This document shows positions 28,423 through 37,070 of a stretch of 64,000 bases of DNA, in pieces. The notes beneath the pieces were generated by a model that saw only the letters and a program-made list of their open reading frames with translations, did not search any database and had not been told where the DNA came from. A program made the position numbers and the translations under genes. The DNA is from Pedobacter sp. AK013 (GTDB lineage Bacteria > Bacteroidota > Bacteroidia > Sphingobacteriales > Sphingobacteriaceae), in the NCBI RefSeq assembly GCF_014205835.1, contig NZ_JACHCQ010000007.1, forward strand, positions 121,104 to 185,103, given 5' to 3'. Numbering within the stretch: position 1 is the first letter of the stretch; every line of letters starts with the position of its first letter.

Positions 28423-28815
28423 ATGAGAAAAGAAACATCAACCAATGCTTTGAACGAAAAAATGATGATCGACAGTTGTGGCATGTCTTCATCACTAGCT
28501 GTAATTGGCGGCAGGTGGAAACCTGCCATATTATGTCGCCTTTCTTATGGTACCATGCGCTATGGCGAACTTAAAAAAGACATTATTGGCATATCAGAAC
28601 GGATGTTGGTGGCACAGTTAAGAGAACTGGAGAAAGACCAGGTTATTACGCGTATTGTTTTTCCGGAGGTACCACCAAGGGTAGAATATAGTCTAACTGA
28701 TCTGGGCCGTACCATGAAACCAATGCTTGATGCCATGTCTGCTTGGGGCAATATGTACCGGGAGCATATCAACGAAACACAGGAGTTATCTACTGTTGTA
28801 GTGCTGGAGCAGTAG
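28423..28815 (+). CDS. HxlR-family winged-helix regulator
   Basis: A 130-residue protein with the HxlR signature: DSCGMSSSLAVIGGRWKPAI (residues about 17-36), LSYGTMRYGELKKDIIGISERML in the recognition region, and VEYSLTDLGRTMKPML in the wing and dimer helix. The Cys of DSCG is at the position used for thiol or aldehyde sensing in characterised HxlR proteins, so redox or electrophile sensing is plausible. It is divergent from the SDR gene at 27590-28330, its probable target. Confidence 0.93.
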   Translation: MRKETSTNALNEKMMIDSCGMSSSLAVIGGRWKPAILCRLSYGTMRYGELKKDIIGISERMLVAQLRELEKDQVITRIVFPEVPPRVEYSLTDLGRTMKPMLDAMSAWGNMYREHINETQELSTVVVLEQ

Positions 28816-28929
28816 CCCGTCGGGTTCAAAAAAATAAAAATTCATAAGCCATTTTTCGACTGACAAACTGCTGTCATAGGCTGATTTTAGCTTTGTTCTA
28901 TTAAATACTATAACAAAATATCAGCAACT

Positions 28930-29388
28930 ATGATTACCAAAAGCGAATTACTACAGCACTGGTTAGGCCACAGAAAACTAACCAGGAAAACCATTGAAAA
29001 ATTTCCGGAAAAAGAATTGTTCGAATTTTCGATCGGTGGAATGAGACCTTTTTCTGCATTAATAAAAGAGTTGTTATCGATTAATGTTCCCGGGTTAAAA
29101 GAAATGGTTACCAGAGAAATAACGCCACTTAGCCACGATCTTCAGCTGAATACCAAGGAAGAAATTTTAGCAAAATGGGATGAGGATACCCCAAAGATTG
29201 TGGAGTACTTTAACCAGATCTCCGAAGATCAGCTTCATGAAACTATTAAATTATTCGGGCAGTATGAGTTTACGATAATTAGTCACCTCTTGTATTTCAT
29301 TGATAATGAAATACACCACCGCGGCCAAGGCTTTGTTTATTTAAGGGCCTTAGGTATTGAGCCTCCATTTTTCTGGGACCGTTATTAA
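28930..29388 (+). CDS. DinB-family protein
   Basis: A 152-residue four-helix-bundle protein. HWLGHRKLTRKTIEKFPEKE at the N-terminus, SALIKELLSINVPGLKEM in the second helix and IDNEIHHRGQGFVYLRALGI near the C-terminus are the DinB/YfiT pattern with potential metal-binding histidines. DinB-like proteins act as metal-dependent thiol transferases or have no known role. Its stop codon is part of a shared bidirectional terminator with the convergent WYL gene. Confidence 0.88.
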   Translation: MITKSELLQHWLGHRKLTRKTIEKFPEKELFEFSIGGMRPFSALIKELLSINVPGLKEMVTREITPLSHDLQLNTKEEILAKWDEDTPKIVEYFNQISEDQLHETIKLFGQYEFTIISHLLYFIDNEIHHRGQGFVYLRALGIEPPFFWDRY

Positions 29389-29422
29389 ACAATAAAAGAG
29401 CTTAAATAGCTCTTTTATTGTT
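29388..29422. terminator. Bidirectional terminator holding the stop codons of two genes
   Basis: AACAATAAAAGAGCT and its exact complement AGCTCTTTTATTGTT flank a 5-base loop: a 15-bp perfect stem with A/T-rich ends that works in both directions. The DinB stop codon ends at the left foot (29386-29388), and the WYL stop codon (29402-29404) lies at the loop. Confidence 0.9.
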
Positions 29423-30367
29423 TATTCTCTTCAAACCAGATTCCATTATTTCAATCAGCTCGTTGTTTAAATGGGTTGGTTCCATAATTTCGGCTACATC
29501 AACAAATTTAATAAACCAGCGTACAAAAGAAACAACGGGAAGAGAACAGTTGAAATACATAATCACAAAATCATCTGAAATCTCTTCTCCTGTAAATCCG
29601 AAAATCTGTCGGTCCCAATATAAAAAATGCGCATACTTCCGCTCTACCCTAATTTCTACCTTCATCATATTTTCAGATAGACTTTTATCCCTGAATTCGT
29701 TAATTGGCGGGTGTTTAATGGTAAAGTTTTCCTGGAGCATTAAAACTTTTTTAATCCTGTCTAATCTAAAATTGCGGTAATCTTTCCTTAAATGGCAATA
29801 GGCTAAAAGATACCAAAGGCTGTGTTCGTAGAATACACCGATGGGTTCTACAGATCTGCCAACTGTATGAACATCACCGCTTTTAATATAATCGATATGG
29901 GTTATTTTTTTCTTCAAAGTACTATTAAGTAAAACATCGATTATGTTGGGTAGGTAATCGTTAGGTTTAAAATCGTTTTTAAGATGTATGGTATCTTCTA
30001 AATGCAGGAAATCTCTTTTTTGATGCACCTGGAAAGAGCTTTTTATTTTGATAAGTGCCGCCTCAAAATGTTTTTTAACAAATTCGGTTTCATGTTTCTG
30101 CATTACTTTTTCGGCAACCATTAAACTGAGAATTTCTTCCTGACTAAACCTTGATGGCTGTAGCCTAAAGCCTTCCATAATCGAATAACCAGATCCTGAT
30201 TCATTTACGATTGGAATGCCGGCGATTTCCAGGGCTTTTAAATCCCTATAAATTGTTCTTAAACTGATGTCGAACCGCTTTTGTAACTCTCCCGTAGTGA
30301 CCACAGATTTAGATTGCAGTAGAAAAAATATCTGTAGTATCCGGTCAAATCTCTTGGTAATATCCAT
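29402..30367 (-). CDS. YafY-type transcriptional regulator (HTH_11 and WYL domains)
   Basis: A 321-residue regulator. The N-terminal winged helix (SVVTTGELQKRFDISLRTIY, RDLKALEIAGIPI) is of the HTH_11 type. The middle has the WYL core (HSLWYLLAYCHLRKDYRNFR, residues about 180-205), followed by a WCX-like C-terminal region. WYL domains bind nucleic acids or nucleotides. It is convergent with dinB and shares its terminator. In many Bacteroidota such regulators sit next to DinB or DNA-repair genes, but no target is evident here. Confidence 0.9.
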   Translation of the reverse strand: MDITKRFDRILQIFFLLQSKSVVTTGELQKRFDISLRTIYRDLKALEIAGIPIVNESGSGYSIMEGFRLQPSRFSQEEILSLMVAEKVMQKHETEFVKKHFEAALIKIKSSFQVHQKRDFLHLEDTIHLKNDFKPNDYLPNIIDVLLNSTLKKKITHIDYIKSGDVHTVGRSVEPIGVFYEHSLWYLLAYCHLRKDYRNFRLDRIKKVLMLQENFTIKHPPINEFRDKSLSENMMKVEIRVERKYAHFLYWDRQIFGFTGEEISDDFVIMYFNCSLPVVSFVRWFIKFVDVAEIMEPTHLNNELIEIMESGLKRINNKRAI

Positions 30368-30734
30368 TTTAAAAGTGTAGGTATTTAATTAAACAGCACA
30401 TTAGATTGTTTGCCTTTAGCGAAAAAATTATTGGGTTTCCGTTTACAGAAAAAAGGCATAAACATCTTCACATTTATTTTTTTTCTGTCTTTCTAGCTAA
30501 AAAAAGGCTTTATCTATAGTTTCGCCATTCATTGATGCTACCCGGACAAAATTCTCTATAACGCTCTTTTTTTCCACTATTAGCAATTAGTAAAATAATT
30601 TTCTGGAACGGATGATCCATAAATTATTTTAACAATGTGGCAAATTTAGCAGGCCTGATGACAACCCTATGGCAGTGCAGATTTTATATTTATAAAATTA
30701 GCCAGGCATATAATCGTTATCGCATTACTGAGAT

Positions 30735-30742
30735 TATATTTG
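30735..30742 (+). promoter_or_regulatory. Candidate -7 box in the 30368-30957 spacer
   Basis: TATATTTG fits TAnnTTTG exactly and lies about 70 bases before the short ORF at 30813. Apart from this and that ORF, I see no structured element in the 590-base spacer. Confidence 0.35.
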
Positions 30743-30812
30743 CATAGCGGCACATATCACGGCGTGTGCCCAATACCTACTGCCTAACTGGCCGTTCGGA
30801 ACTTTATTCAAT

Positions 30813-30938
30813 ATGACAGAAAAGCTGGTATCAAACAGCGAAGCGCGTAAAATACTACGTTACAATGAAACAGTAAGACCTAAATTCAAGCAACTAATTT
30901 GTGCTGCGCTCCTAAATGATGGTGCAGGCGGGAATTAA
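30813..30938 (+). CDS. Possible 41-residue protein, unrecognised
   Basis: An ATG-started frame encodes MTEKLVSNSEARKILRYNET and continues with VRPKFKQLICAALLNDGAGGN. The composition is balanced and protein-like, and a -7 box lies upstream. It may be a real small protein or the start of a decayed gene. No family is recognised. It is the only coding candidate in the 590-base spacer and is convergent with the operon ending at 30958. Confidence 0.3.
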   Translation: MTEKLVSNSEARKILRYNETVRPKFKQLICAALLNDGAGGN

Positions 30939-30957
30939 ATCCTTTTAATAATTTGAT

Positions 30958-31227
30958 TTAAATATAAGCAATCGTTATAATCACAATCCAGATCAAGCTA
31001 AACACACCTCCGAAATAAAACATTGGCATGTTTTGTTTCAGATTTTTCTTAATCAAGGCAGTATAAACGATCCAGCCAAAAAACGCAATAAAATATAATG
31101 GAACAGCGAGTAATAACATGAGAATAAAATTGGTAATCAAATATAGCCATTTAATTAATTGAAGCCATAAATCGATAAATAAACGATCTATAGAGAAAAC
31201 ATAAGGCCAAAGTTCCAGCCTAACCAA
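30958..31227 (-). CDS. Small membrane protein at the end of the STN operon
   Basis: An 89-residue protein with two or three hydrophobic helices (residues about 27-55 and 68-88) and basic loops (ALIKKNLKQNMP). Its 5' end overlaps the last 40 bases of the STN surface-repeat gene; a later start is possible because the first 15 residues lie in the overlap. The tight overlap implies translational coupling. No family is recognised. Confidence 0.55.
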   Translation of the reverse strand: MVRLELWPYVFSIDRLFIDLWLQLIKWLYLITNFILMLLLAVPLYFIAFFGWIVYTALIKKNLKQNMPMFYFGGVFSLIWIVIITIAYI

Positions 31228-32924
31228 CCTTGTGCACCGTTTTTAAAGCTATGCTGCCAAGCAGGCGCTAATTCCTTTTTATAACTTTCACCAAGAACAA
31301 CCGCTCTCCTTACATAATACGAGTAAGCAGGTCCGGCAAAAAAAGCAAAGCGGGATAAAGCATTAACCTGTAAGTAGGTCTGTATCCTGTACAGTGTGTT
31401 TGCTTCTTCAATGTGACCAAGATATATCGATTGGATCGTGCCTTCGGTTGCGATGGAGAAGCGTTTGTTTAATATAAAATCATGACCAAGGCCTAATCCA
31501 AAAGTAAATACCCTGGCAGTATCTGAAAAATTTTTACCCGCAATTAATAAGGTATATAATTTCGCATTCCCGGTTTTAAAAGCGACGTTGGTATTGATTA
31601 CCTCGTTGCTATATGCCATTATTTTACGGTAGCCGTTATTCGATAAATTGATTAAACCGATACTGATGCCGGATGATGAATCGGCCAGGTTGACCACGCC
31701 AAGCTGAAAACCTTCCATATTTTGGGCATGGTTAACTAATCCGCTAAGCTGCATCCCTTTTAAACGGCCAGATGTTTTATTCAATACACCTGCCAGCTGG
31801 ATCCCTGTTGTATTTTTGCTCACATTAATCAGCCCGGCTACCTGCACTCCTTTAATATCTTTTCCCGCGAGGTTACCTACCCCGGCCAGTTGCAATCCTC
31901 TTACCTTACTTTTTACCCTGTTTAACAAACCTGCTACCTGCAAACCATCTACATTCATATTTACATCGTTGTAAGCACCCGAAAACTGAGTACCCATTAC
32001 CGATCCGCCTACTACATTAAACAAACCCGCCAGCTGAATCTTTTTAATATCACCCTTGGTTAAATTAAACGCACCAGCGATTTCAAAACCATTTGTTCCG
32101 GCGGTATAACCACCTAATATATTTAACGATACTTTGTTTACGACACTAGAACTCATGCTGCCATGCGAACTTAACCCGGGGGTAAACGATGCCTGAAAAG
32201 GTGTTTGTGCTAAAAAACTGGGAATATTAAGGTTTTGGATGCGCTGTTTTGACGAGAGCAAAAAACGCCATATTCCCCTCCCTCCAAAAGTGTTGGAGAA
32301 AAATGCCCCCTTCTCTTTATCCGGATCTTCATATTTCTCAGGTTTTATATTGATATCAGCCAAAAAAACGAGGGCTGTATCGCGATAAGTTTCTTTACTT
32401 GCTGTTAAAATTACACCACTGTGCTCGCCCCTAAAACGCAACGTAAAATAACCATTGTTATCGGTAAGCGCAGCCTGAAGCAGTTTTTTTTCGTAAACAC
32501 TGGCCTGTTTAACTTTATTCCCCGTTCTGGTATCAACCACATAACCACTTATTGCGTACTCATTGTCGCCATTGGCAATATGCTCTGCTTCTATTGTTAA
32601 ATGATTTACAGCATAGCGCAGAATAATGTATTCGGCATTCTCTTTATAATCTACCTTACCATTAAACAGCTGATCTAAAACCTCGCGCACCGGAACATTT
32701 TTCACATTCAGGTTAACCAGACTATCCTGACTAAACAGCACACCATTATAAGAAAAATAGAATCCACCGGCTTTGCTTAACATCTGCAAAACGTGGCCAA
32801 CCCTTTCTTGCTTAACATTTAGGCTTACCCTTTTTGACAAATTCCTCCTATAATCTACCGTGTTAACCTGTGCAGTGCAATAGCCCGAAATAAAGAGCAA
32901 TAAAATAATCAGTTTTGTCTTCAT
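31188..32924 (-). CDS. STN-domain outer-membrane protein with LA_2272-like surface repeats
   Basis: A 578-residue protein with a signal peptide (ILLLFISGYCTAQ) and then an STN domain (residues about 35-105, ERVGHVLQMLSKAGGFYFSY). Next come a carboxypeptidase-D-like domain (ISGYVVDTRTGNKVKQASVYEK) and a linker. A run of 8-9 repeats of 15-16 residues follows (Q-[LV]-[AS]-G-x-x-N plus 8-9), for example QLAGVLNKTSGRLKGM. The last 120 residues look like amphipathic barrel strands (LSRFAFFAGPAYSYYV) ending in an aromatic-rich GLMFSL. It has no TonB plug or receptor barrel. The ATG overlaps the FecR stop (TAATG), so it probably signals to that FecR. The ligand is unknown. Confidence 0.8.
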   Translation of the reverse strand: MKTKLIILLLFISGYCTAQVNTVDYRRNLSKRVSLNVKQERVGHVLQMLSKAGGFYFSYNGVLFSQDSLVNLNVKNVPVREVLDQLFNGKVDYKENAEYIILRYAVNHLTIEAEHIANGDNEYAISGYVVDTRTGNKVKQASVYEKKLLQAALTDNNGYFTLRFRGEHSGVILTASKETYRDTALVFLADINIKPEKYEDPDKEKGAFFSNTFGGRGIWRFLLSSKQRIQNLNIPSFLAQTPFQASFTPGLSSHGSMSSSVVNKVSLNILGGYTAGTNGFEIAGAFNLTKGDIKKIQLAGLFNVVGGSVMGTQFSGAYNDVNMNVDGLQVAGLLNRVKSKVRGLQLAGVGNLAGKDIKGVQVAGLINVSKNTTGIQLAGVLNKTSGRLKGMQLSGLVNHAQNMEGFQLGVVNLADSSSGISIGLINLSNNGYRKIMAYSNEVINTNVAFKTGNAKLYTLLIAGKNFSDTARVFTFGLGLGHDFILNKRFSIATEGTIQSIYLGHIEEANTLYRIQTYLQVNALSRFAFFAGPAYSYYVRRAVVLGESYKKELAPAWQHSFKNGAQGWLGWNFGLMFSL

Positions 32925-33883
32925 TATTTCTTATCAGACAACAAAACGGTGTTGCCGTTACGGGATAACTGTAAATTTAAGGTTTGGCAGATAATTTCAA
33001 GATTCTGGTTTATCGATCCCATTTTTAAAGTGGTATTGATGGTTAAGCCTTTAATATTTTCCTCCACCGTGATGTTGCTTCCATAAGCCTCATTCAAGGC
33101 AATCACCAGTTTAGATAAAGGAATGTTATTCGCCTGAAACATGTTGCTACGATAATAGTTGTAAAGCTGATCGGTGCTTTGTTCTTTTATCAGTTTAAGG
33201 GTATTGTTATTAATGATAATTTTTTCGCCCTTATAAAGCTTAATTTCATCGTTGGCCAGGCGAACTTTCACAATTCCGGTTTCTACGTTAATTTCGGTAA
33301 CCTTCTTTATATGCTTAATGTTGAATGAGGTACCTACCACTTCTACACTGATTTTTTCAATGTCGATGACAAAAGGATGGATTTTATCTTTAGCTACATC
33401 AAAGAATACATCACCTTGTTCCAATTTCAGTTTTCTGTTGTTTTTAAAGTGAGCAGCGTAACTTATTTTTGAATTCTTGTTTAAGGTAAGGGCCGATCCA
33501 TCGGGCAAAGTTTCGGTACGTACCTGGTTGGTGGCCACGAGTTCGGTATATTTTACGGGGCCGTATAAACTGTATCCGATCCATCCGCCCACAGCAATAA
33601 ACAATACCGCAGCTATCCTTAGCCAAATTTTACCAACATTTAATGGCTTAATATTGTTGCCCTGTAATTTTAAATCAGCTCTTCTCGCCTTAAAATTTGT
33701 CCATGCCTGCTCTTCATCTCTTTTGTTTTCATTTTTTAGGCTATTGCTTACCTGCCAGATGGTTTCTAGCTGCGAGAAATGTTTTTTATTGGCTTCGGCA
33801 GTGTTTAGCCACTTTTCTACCTTGTTGTTTTCTTCTTCAGTACTTTCTTTTAGAAGAACCTTTATCAATAATTCATCAGTCAT
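32924..33883 (-). CDS. FecR-family anti-sigma factor
   Basis: A FecR protein of about 319 residues. I place the start at the ATG at 33883 (MTDELLIKVLLKES), not at 33928, because the upstream codons lie inside the sigma gene and lack FecR similarity. One transmembrane helix (IWLRIAAVLFIAVGGWIGYS, about 73-92) separates the cytoplasmic domain from the periplasmic FecR core (TEYVATNQVRTETLPDGSAL-like block) and a DUF4974-type C-terminus (NNIPLSKLVIALNEAYGSNI). It is 10 bases after the sigma gene and overlaps the STN gene by one base. The partner is the STN protein, not a SusC. Confidence 0.92.
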   Translation of the reverse strand: MTDELLIKVLLKESTEEENNKVEKWLNTAEANKKHFSQLETIWQVSNSLKNENKRDEEQAWTNFKARRADLKLQGNNIKPLNVGKIWLRIAAVLFIAVGGWIGYSLYGPVKYTELVATNQVRTETLPDGSALTLNKNSKISYAAHFKNNRKLKLEQGDVFFDVAKDKIHPFVIDIEKISVEVVGTSFNIKHIKKVTEINVETGIVKVRLANDEIKLYKGEKIIINNNTLKLIKEQSTDQLYNYYRSNMFQANNIPLSKLVIALNEAYGSNITVEENIKGLTINTTLKMGSINQNLEIICQTLNLQLSRNGNTVLLSDKK

Positions 33884-33893
33884 ACGCTTTCTT

Positions 33894-34496
33894 CTAATTA
33901 AAAAAATCATTATAATACCATAGCCCAAGTAAAATAAACACCAAGAAATCAGCCAGTTTTAGTCTTAAAATCTTTAAAGCCTTACCCATTTGATTTTCTA
34001 CTGTTTTAATAGATAAACCTAAATGATCGGCAATTTCGCGATATTTCAATTCTTCGAACCTACTCATTTGAAAAATGGTGCGGCATTGCTCGGGTAAATG
34101 ATTCAGGGCCTCTCTTAAATGCTGCTGAAGCTCTGTAAATTCGACTTTTGCAGCGGCAGGTTCATGTTCTGTATTCATGGTGTGTACCGTAAATTCCTGG
34201 TATTTGCTCTTGGTTTTTTCTTGTTTAATATAATTTAAACTATCGTTGTAAACACATTTGTAGAGATATGCTTTTATAGATTGTATTTTAAGGCTTCCCC
34301 TTTTTTCCCAAAACTTTAAGAACATTCCCTGTACAATTTCTTCAGCAATATCTTCATCTTTTAAAATCACCTGAGCATAAGCATGCAGCGCATTATAATG
34401 CGTTTTGAACAAATGTTCAAATGCGGTATCATCATCGTATTGATGGCTAGTTTCGGAAGCTACTGCTGTTAATTCCACTGGTTTAATTGTAATCAA
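33894..34496 (-). CDS. ECF RNA polymerase sigma factor
   Basis: A 200-residue ECF sigma factor. Region 2 (AFEHLFKTHYNALHAYAQVI, EIVQGMFLKFWEKRGSLK) and region 4 (LPEQCRTIFQMSRFEELKYR, EIADHLGLSIKTVENQMGKA) are both complete. It ends with a hydrophobic tail (FLVFILLGLW), like the sigma fragment at the window start. It is followed directly by FecR and the STN surface-repeat gene. I infer autoregulation of this operon and perhaps of the paralogous repeat gene at 34629. Confidence 0.95.
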   Translation of the reverse strand: MITIKPVELTAVASETSHQYDDDTAFEHLFKTHYNALHAYAQVILKDEDIAEEIVQGMFLKFWEKRGSLKIQSIKAYLYKCVYNDSLNYIKQEKTKSKYQEFTVHTMNTEHEPAAAKVEFTELQQHLREALNHLPEQCRTIFQMSRFEELKYREIADHLGLSIKTVENQMGKALKILRLKLADFLVFILLGLWYYNDFFN

Positions 34497-34536
34497 ATAT
34501 ATATATTTAATAATTTAATGAGCGCAGGACAAATTG

Positions 34537-34618
34537 ATTGAATGACGGAAAGACTGAATGAGGGAATGTTAAGGATACTAATTCAATCATTCAAAACTCA
34601 ATAATTCAGTCATTCAAT
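34537..34618. repeat. Inverted cluster of ATTCA motifs in the spacer before the sigma gene
   Basis: ATTGAATGAC (34537-34546) is matched by its exact complement GTCATTCAAT (34609-34618). Several ATTCA(A/G)TCATTCA direct repeats lie between 34581 and 34626. It sits just after the stop of the repeat protein gene at 34629 and before the sigma gene in transcription order. It may be a long hairpin that limits read-through. Confidence 0.45.
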
Positions 34619-34628
34619 AATTCAATTT

Positions 34629-35723
34629 CTAAAAACTAATGGCCAAACCACCTGTATAACCTAAAAATAGGGCATGTAAGGTATTATCTTTTCTGTCCCA
34701 GCTTTTTACGTAGTGTTTTTGCAGGGTTTTTCCTTCCTCGGTATTGGTGGATACAAAATTGAATGATGGGCCTGCAAAAATTTCTAAATTTTGGCCTATC
34801 CTCAATGAAGGCAGTAACTGAAAGGTAGATTTAAAATAATTGCCTCTTTTAAAATTTTGCAATGAACCTGCGGTAAGTTCTGCATTTAACCTAAAGTGTT
34901 CCGATTGAAAAAAGTGCGCACCTAAACCGGCTTCGAAAGCATAAACCTCATCTTTATTTTTAAAGTTATAACCAGCACCTATAATCCCATATAATACTTT
35001 TCCGCCCGATCTGAATGTAGCCATGGTAGTTAAATTCTGGTTGGTAGTTAAAGCAATACTTTTCTCGCCATTTTTAACAATATTGATAATCCCGATCGGA
35101 TAATCGCTGCTATCGGCCACGTTAATAAAACCGGCAAGCTGAACGCCTTTTACTTTCTTTGCCACATTGATAAAACCGGCAATTTGTGATCCTTTTACAT
35201 CGTCCGCCTTATTCATAAAACCCCCAATCTGAGCTACTGAAACATTTTTAGAAGTCCAGTTCATAAAACCAGCCACCTGCGCACCACTGTTTTCTTTTGA
35301 GATATTGGCGAAACCTGCAATTGCAGCTCCATTTCCACCGCCATAAGTATTGATAAAACCTGAAAACAATGCTCCATTTGCTTTACCTCCAATGTGGTTA
35401 GAAAAACCTGCGAACTGTACCCCACTTGTATTTTTACGCACAATATTGGAAAGGCCAGCAAATGAGGCACCTTTTTCTGCTGCCGAAACACCAACCAAAG
35501 CATTAAATGAAAATACGTTTGTATCTAGTGCAGCATGGGTTCCGTTCGTACTTACCGGATATACGAAACCAATATTTACTTTCCCTTTTTTGCCTTCTTG
35601 TGCAAAACCATTTAAACCTGTACTTAAGAGTATAGCTAAACCCAATGTTTTAACACCGGATGCTTTTTTGAAGTTGATGCTTGCTGCAAAACTGTTTCTA
35701 ATTTTTGTTGAAGTTGTGATCAT
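34629..35723 (-). CDS. LA_2272-like surface repeat protein without STN domain
   Basis: A 364-residue secreted protein (signal region LGLAILLSTGLNGFAQ). Residues about 85-235 form 8-9 tandem repeats of 15-16 residues with the core Q-[LVIF]-[AG]-G-F-x-N, for example QIAGFINVAKKVKG and QLAGFINVADSSD. A C-terminal region (LEIFAGPSFNFV, ending GGLAISF) matches the end of the STN protein at 31188. So it is a paralogue lacking the STN and carboxypeptidase-D-like domains. I infer an outer-membrane location. It is upstream of the sigma/FecR/STN genes in the same orientation, across a hairpin-rich spacer. Confidence 0.78.
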   Translation of the reverse strand: MITTSTKIRNSFAASINFKKASGVKTLGLAILLSTGLNGFAQEGKKGKVNIGFVYPVSTNGTHAALDTNVFSFNALVGVSAAEKGASFAGLSNIVRKNTSGVQFAGFSNHIGGKANGALFSGFINTYGGGNGAAIAGFANISKENSGAQVAGFMNWTSKNVSVAQIGGFMNKADDVKGSQIAGFINVAKKVKGVQLAGFINVADSSDYPIGIINIVKNGEKSIALTTNQNLTTMATFRSGGKVLYGIIGAGYNFKNKDEVYAFEAGLGAHFFQSEHFRLNAELTAGSLQNFKRGNYFKSTFQLLPSLRIGQNLEIFAGPSFNFVSTNTEEGKTLQKHYVKSWDRKDNTLHALFLGYTGGLAISF

Positions 35724-35880
35724 TTCTGTCTAATTTTAAAATGAGACAACAAACACAGCACTTACCCCTACGTGCAGCAAAAAAATATTTCTTTGTACGC
35801 CGTTATTATAAAAGCTTTTTTTAGCCTCTGAAAATGATAAATTAAAAGCTCGCCAGCATGTTTATAAACGCAAAGATCAT

Positions 35881-36675
35881 CTACAATATTGATCTCACTA
35901 AGCCTCCTTCTACCCTAATGGCAGCTCCATTGGTTCCGGAGGCTAATGGACTTACATAAAAAGTAACTGCATTTGCAATTTCACTAACATCAAGAAAGCG
36001 CTGCAATAATGAAGTAGGCCTCATGTTCTTAAAGAAATCAGCTTCTACTTCGGCAATGGTGAGATTTCCCGTTTTAGCCAAATCTTCAATAAAACCGCCA
36101 ACCCCTTTTGATTTTGTAGGGCCAGGCAAAATTGAATTGACGGTTACCTCTGTACCTTGGGTTAATTCTGCCAAGCCACGGCTAACCGCCAACTGTGCAG
36201 TTTTAGTCATACCATAGTGGATCATTTCATCCGGGATAAATACTGCCGATTCACTGGAGATAAAGATAATCCTGCCCCAGTTTTTCTTTAACATTTTAGG
36301 GAATAGCTGCCGAGACAACCTAATTCCGCTCATGACATTGACTTCGAAAAATCTGAACCAATCTTCGTCACTGATATCTTCAAAAGCTTTAGGTTCAAAA
36401 ATGCCTGCATTATTAATCAATATATCTATATCCGGTAGTTGATCTATCAAATTACCTACCTCATCGGCTTTCGAAAAATCGGCGGCAATGCCTGAAATAA
36501 ATTCGTTCCCTGCTATACCTTGCAAAGATTTTATGGCATCATCTACACTACTTTGCGATCGGCCATTGATGATTACTTTTACACCTTCTTTTAATAAACT
36601 TTCGGCAATTGCGAATCCGATACCTGCGGTAGAACCGCTTATAAAAGCTGTTTTATTTTTTAACTGTAAATCCAT
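35881..36675 (-). CDS. Short-chain dehydrogenase/reductase
   Basis: A 264-residue SDR. It has FISGSTAGIGFAIA (cofactor loop, residues about 9-22), ILINNAGIFEPK (about 85-96), the catalytic Ser in IFISSESAVF and YxxxK in HYGMTKTAQL, and ends RVEGGLVRSIL. It is more like the glucose-dehydrogenase/ketoreductase branch than the SDR at 27590. It is monocistronic, with no regulator next to it. The substrate is unknown. Confidence 0.9.
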   Translation of the reverse strand: MDLQLKNKTAFISGSTAGIGFAIAESLLKEGVKVIINGRSQSSVDDAIKSLQGIAGNEFISGIAADFSKADEVGNLIDQLPDIDILINNAGIFEPKAFEDISDEDWFRFFEVNVMSGIRLSRQLFPKMLKKNWGRIIFISSESAVFIPDEMIHYGMTKTAQLAVSRGLAELTQGTEVTVNSILPGPTKSKGVGGFIEDLAKTGNLTIAEVEADFFKNMRPTSLLQRFLDVSEIANAVTFYVSPLASGTNGAAIRVEGGLVRSIL

Positions 36676-36822
36676 TCTTTGATTTTTAAGTAATGTTTAC
36701 GATAAAATTAATCAAACATTTAGTATCTTTTTAAATATCACTTTATTAGTGCTAATATTTCAAGCTAATATAAAGAGATATGGTTTTGATTATTTGAGAA
36801 TGATGTGACCAGCCATTGTTAT

Positions 36823-36927
36823 TTAAGATAGGATAACCAAATCGATATCCTTCATGGCCAGATTCTTCAGTAAACCATTAAAAACCGCCGTATGTAGAAT
36901 GATCTAAAAAATATTAAGATGGGGTTT
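36823..36927 (-). pseudogene. Degenerate duplicate of the kdpD 3' end
   Basis: About 105 bases match 37817-37921, the end of the intact kdpD gene, with roughly 15 differences by eye. Reading the minus strand gives HTAVFNGLLKNLAMKDIDLV and the same stop codon, but an upstream Gln codon has become TAG. The match begins at the stop codon and ends at 36927, some 22 bases before a REP-like palindrome. The remainder of 36676-37070 shows no gene. Confidence 0.75.
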
Positions 36928-36949
36928 TCTAATGCAGACGGTAGTAATT

Positions 36950-36970
36950 GTCTTAGCGAGACGCTAAGAC
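36950..36970. repeat. REP-like palindrome GTCTTAGCG-AGA-CGCTAAGAC
   Basis: A 9-bp perfect inverted repeat with a 3-base loop lies just beyond the end of the degenerate kdpD fragment. The same element, extended to 10 bp, occurs at 46076-46098 and in imperfect form at 46013-46035. Confidence 0.6.
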
Positions 36971-37070
36971 TAAGAGAGAGATATAATTTTAGAAAAATCA
37001 AATGTTTTAACATCCTACAAGTGTAAATAACTCTAATTTGAAGTAAACTATAAGCTGTTTATCCACGTAT

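Noticed and set aside
31600..32050. Tandem repeats resembling a CRISPR or minisatellite
   Set aside because: They are degenerate 45-48-base coding repeats of the surface protein, with no constant repeat and no spacers.
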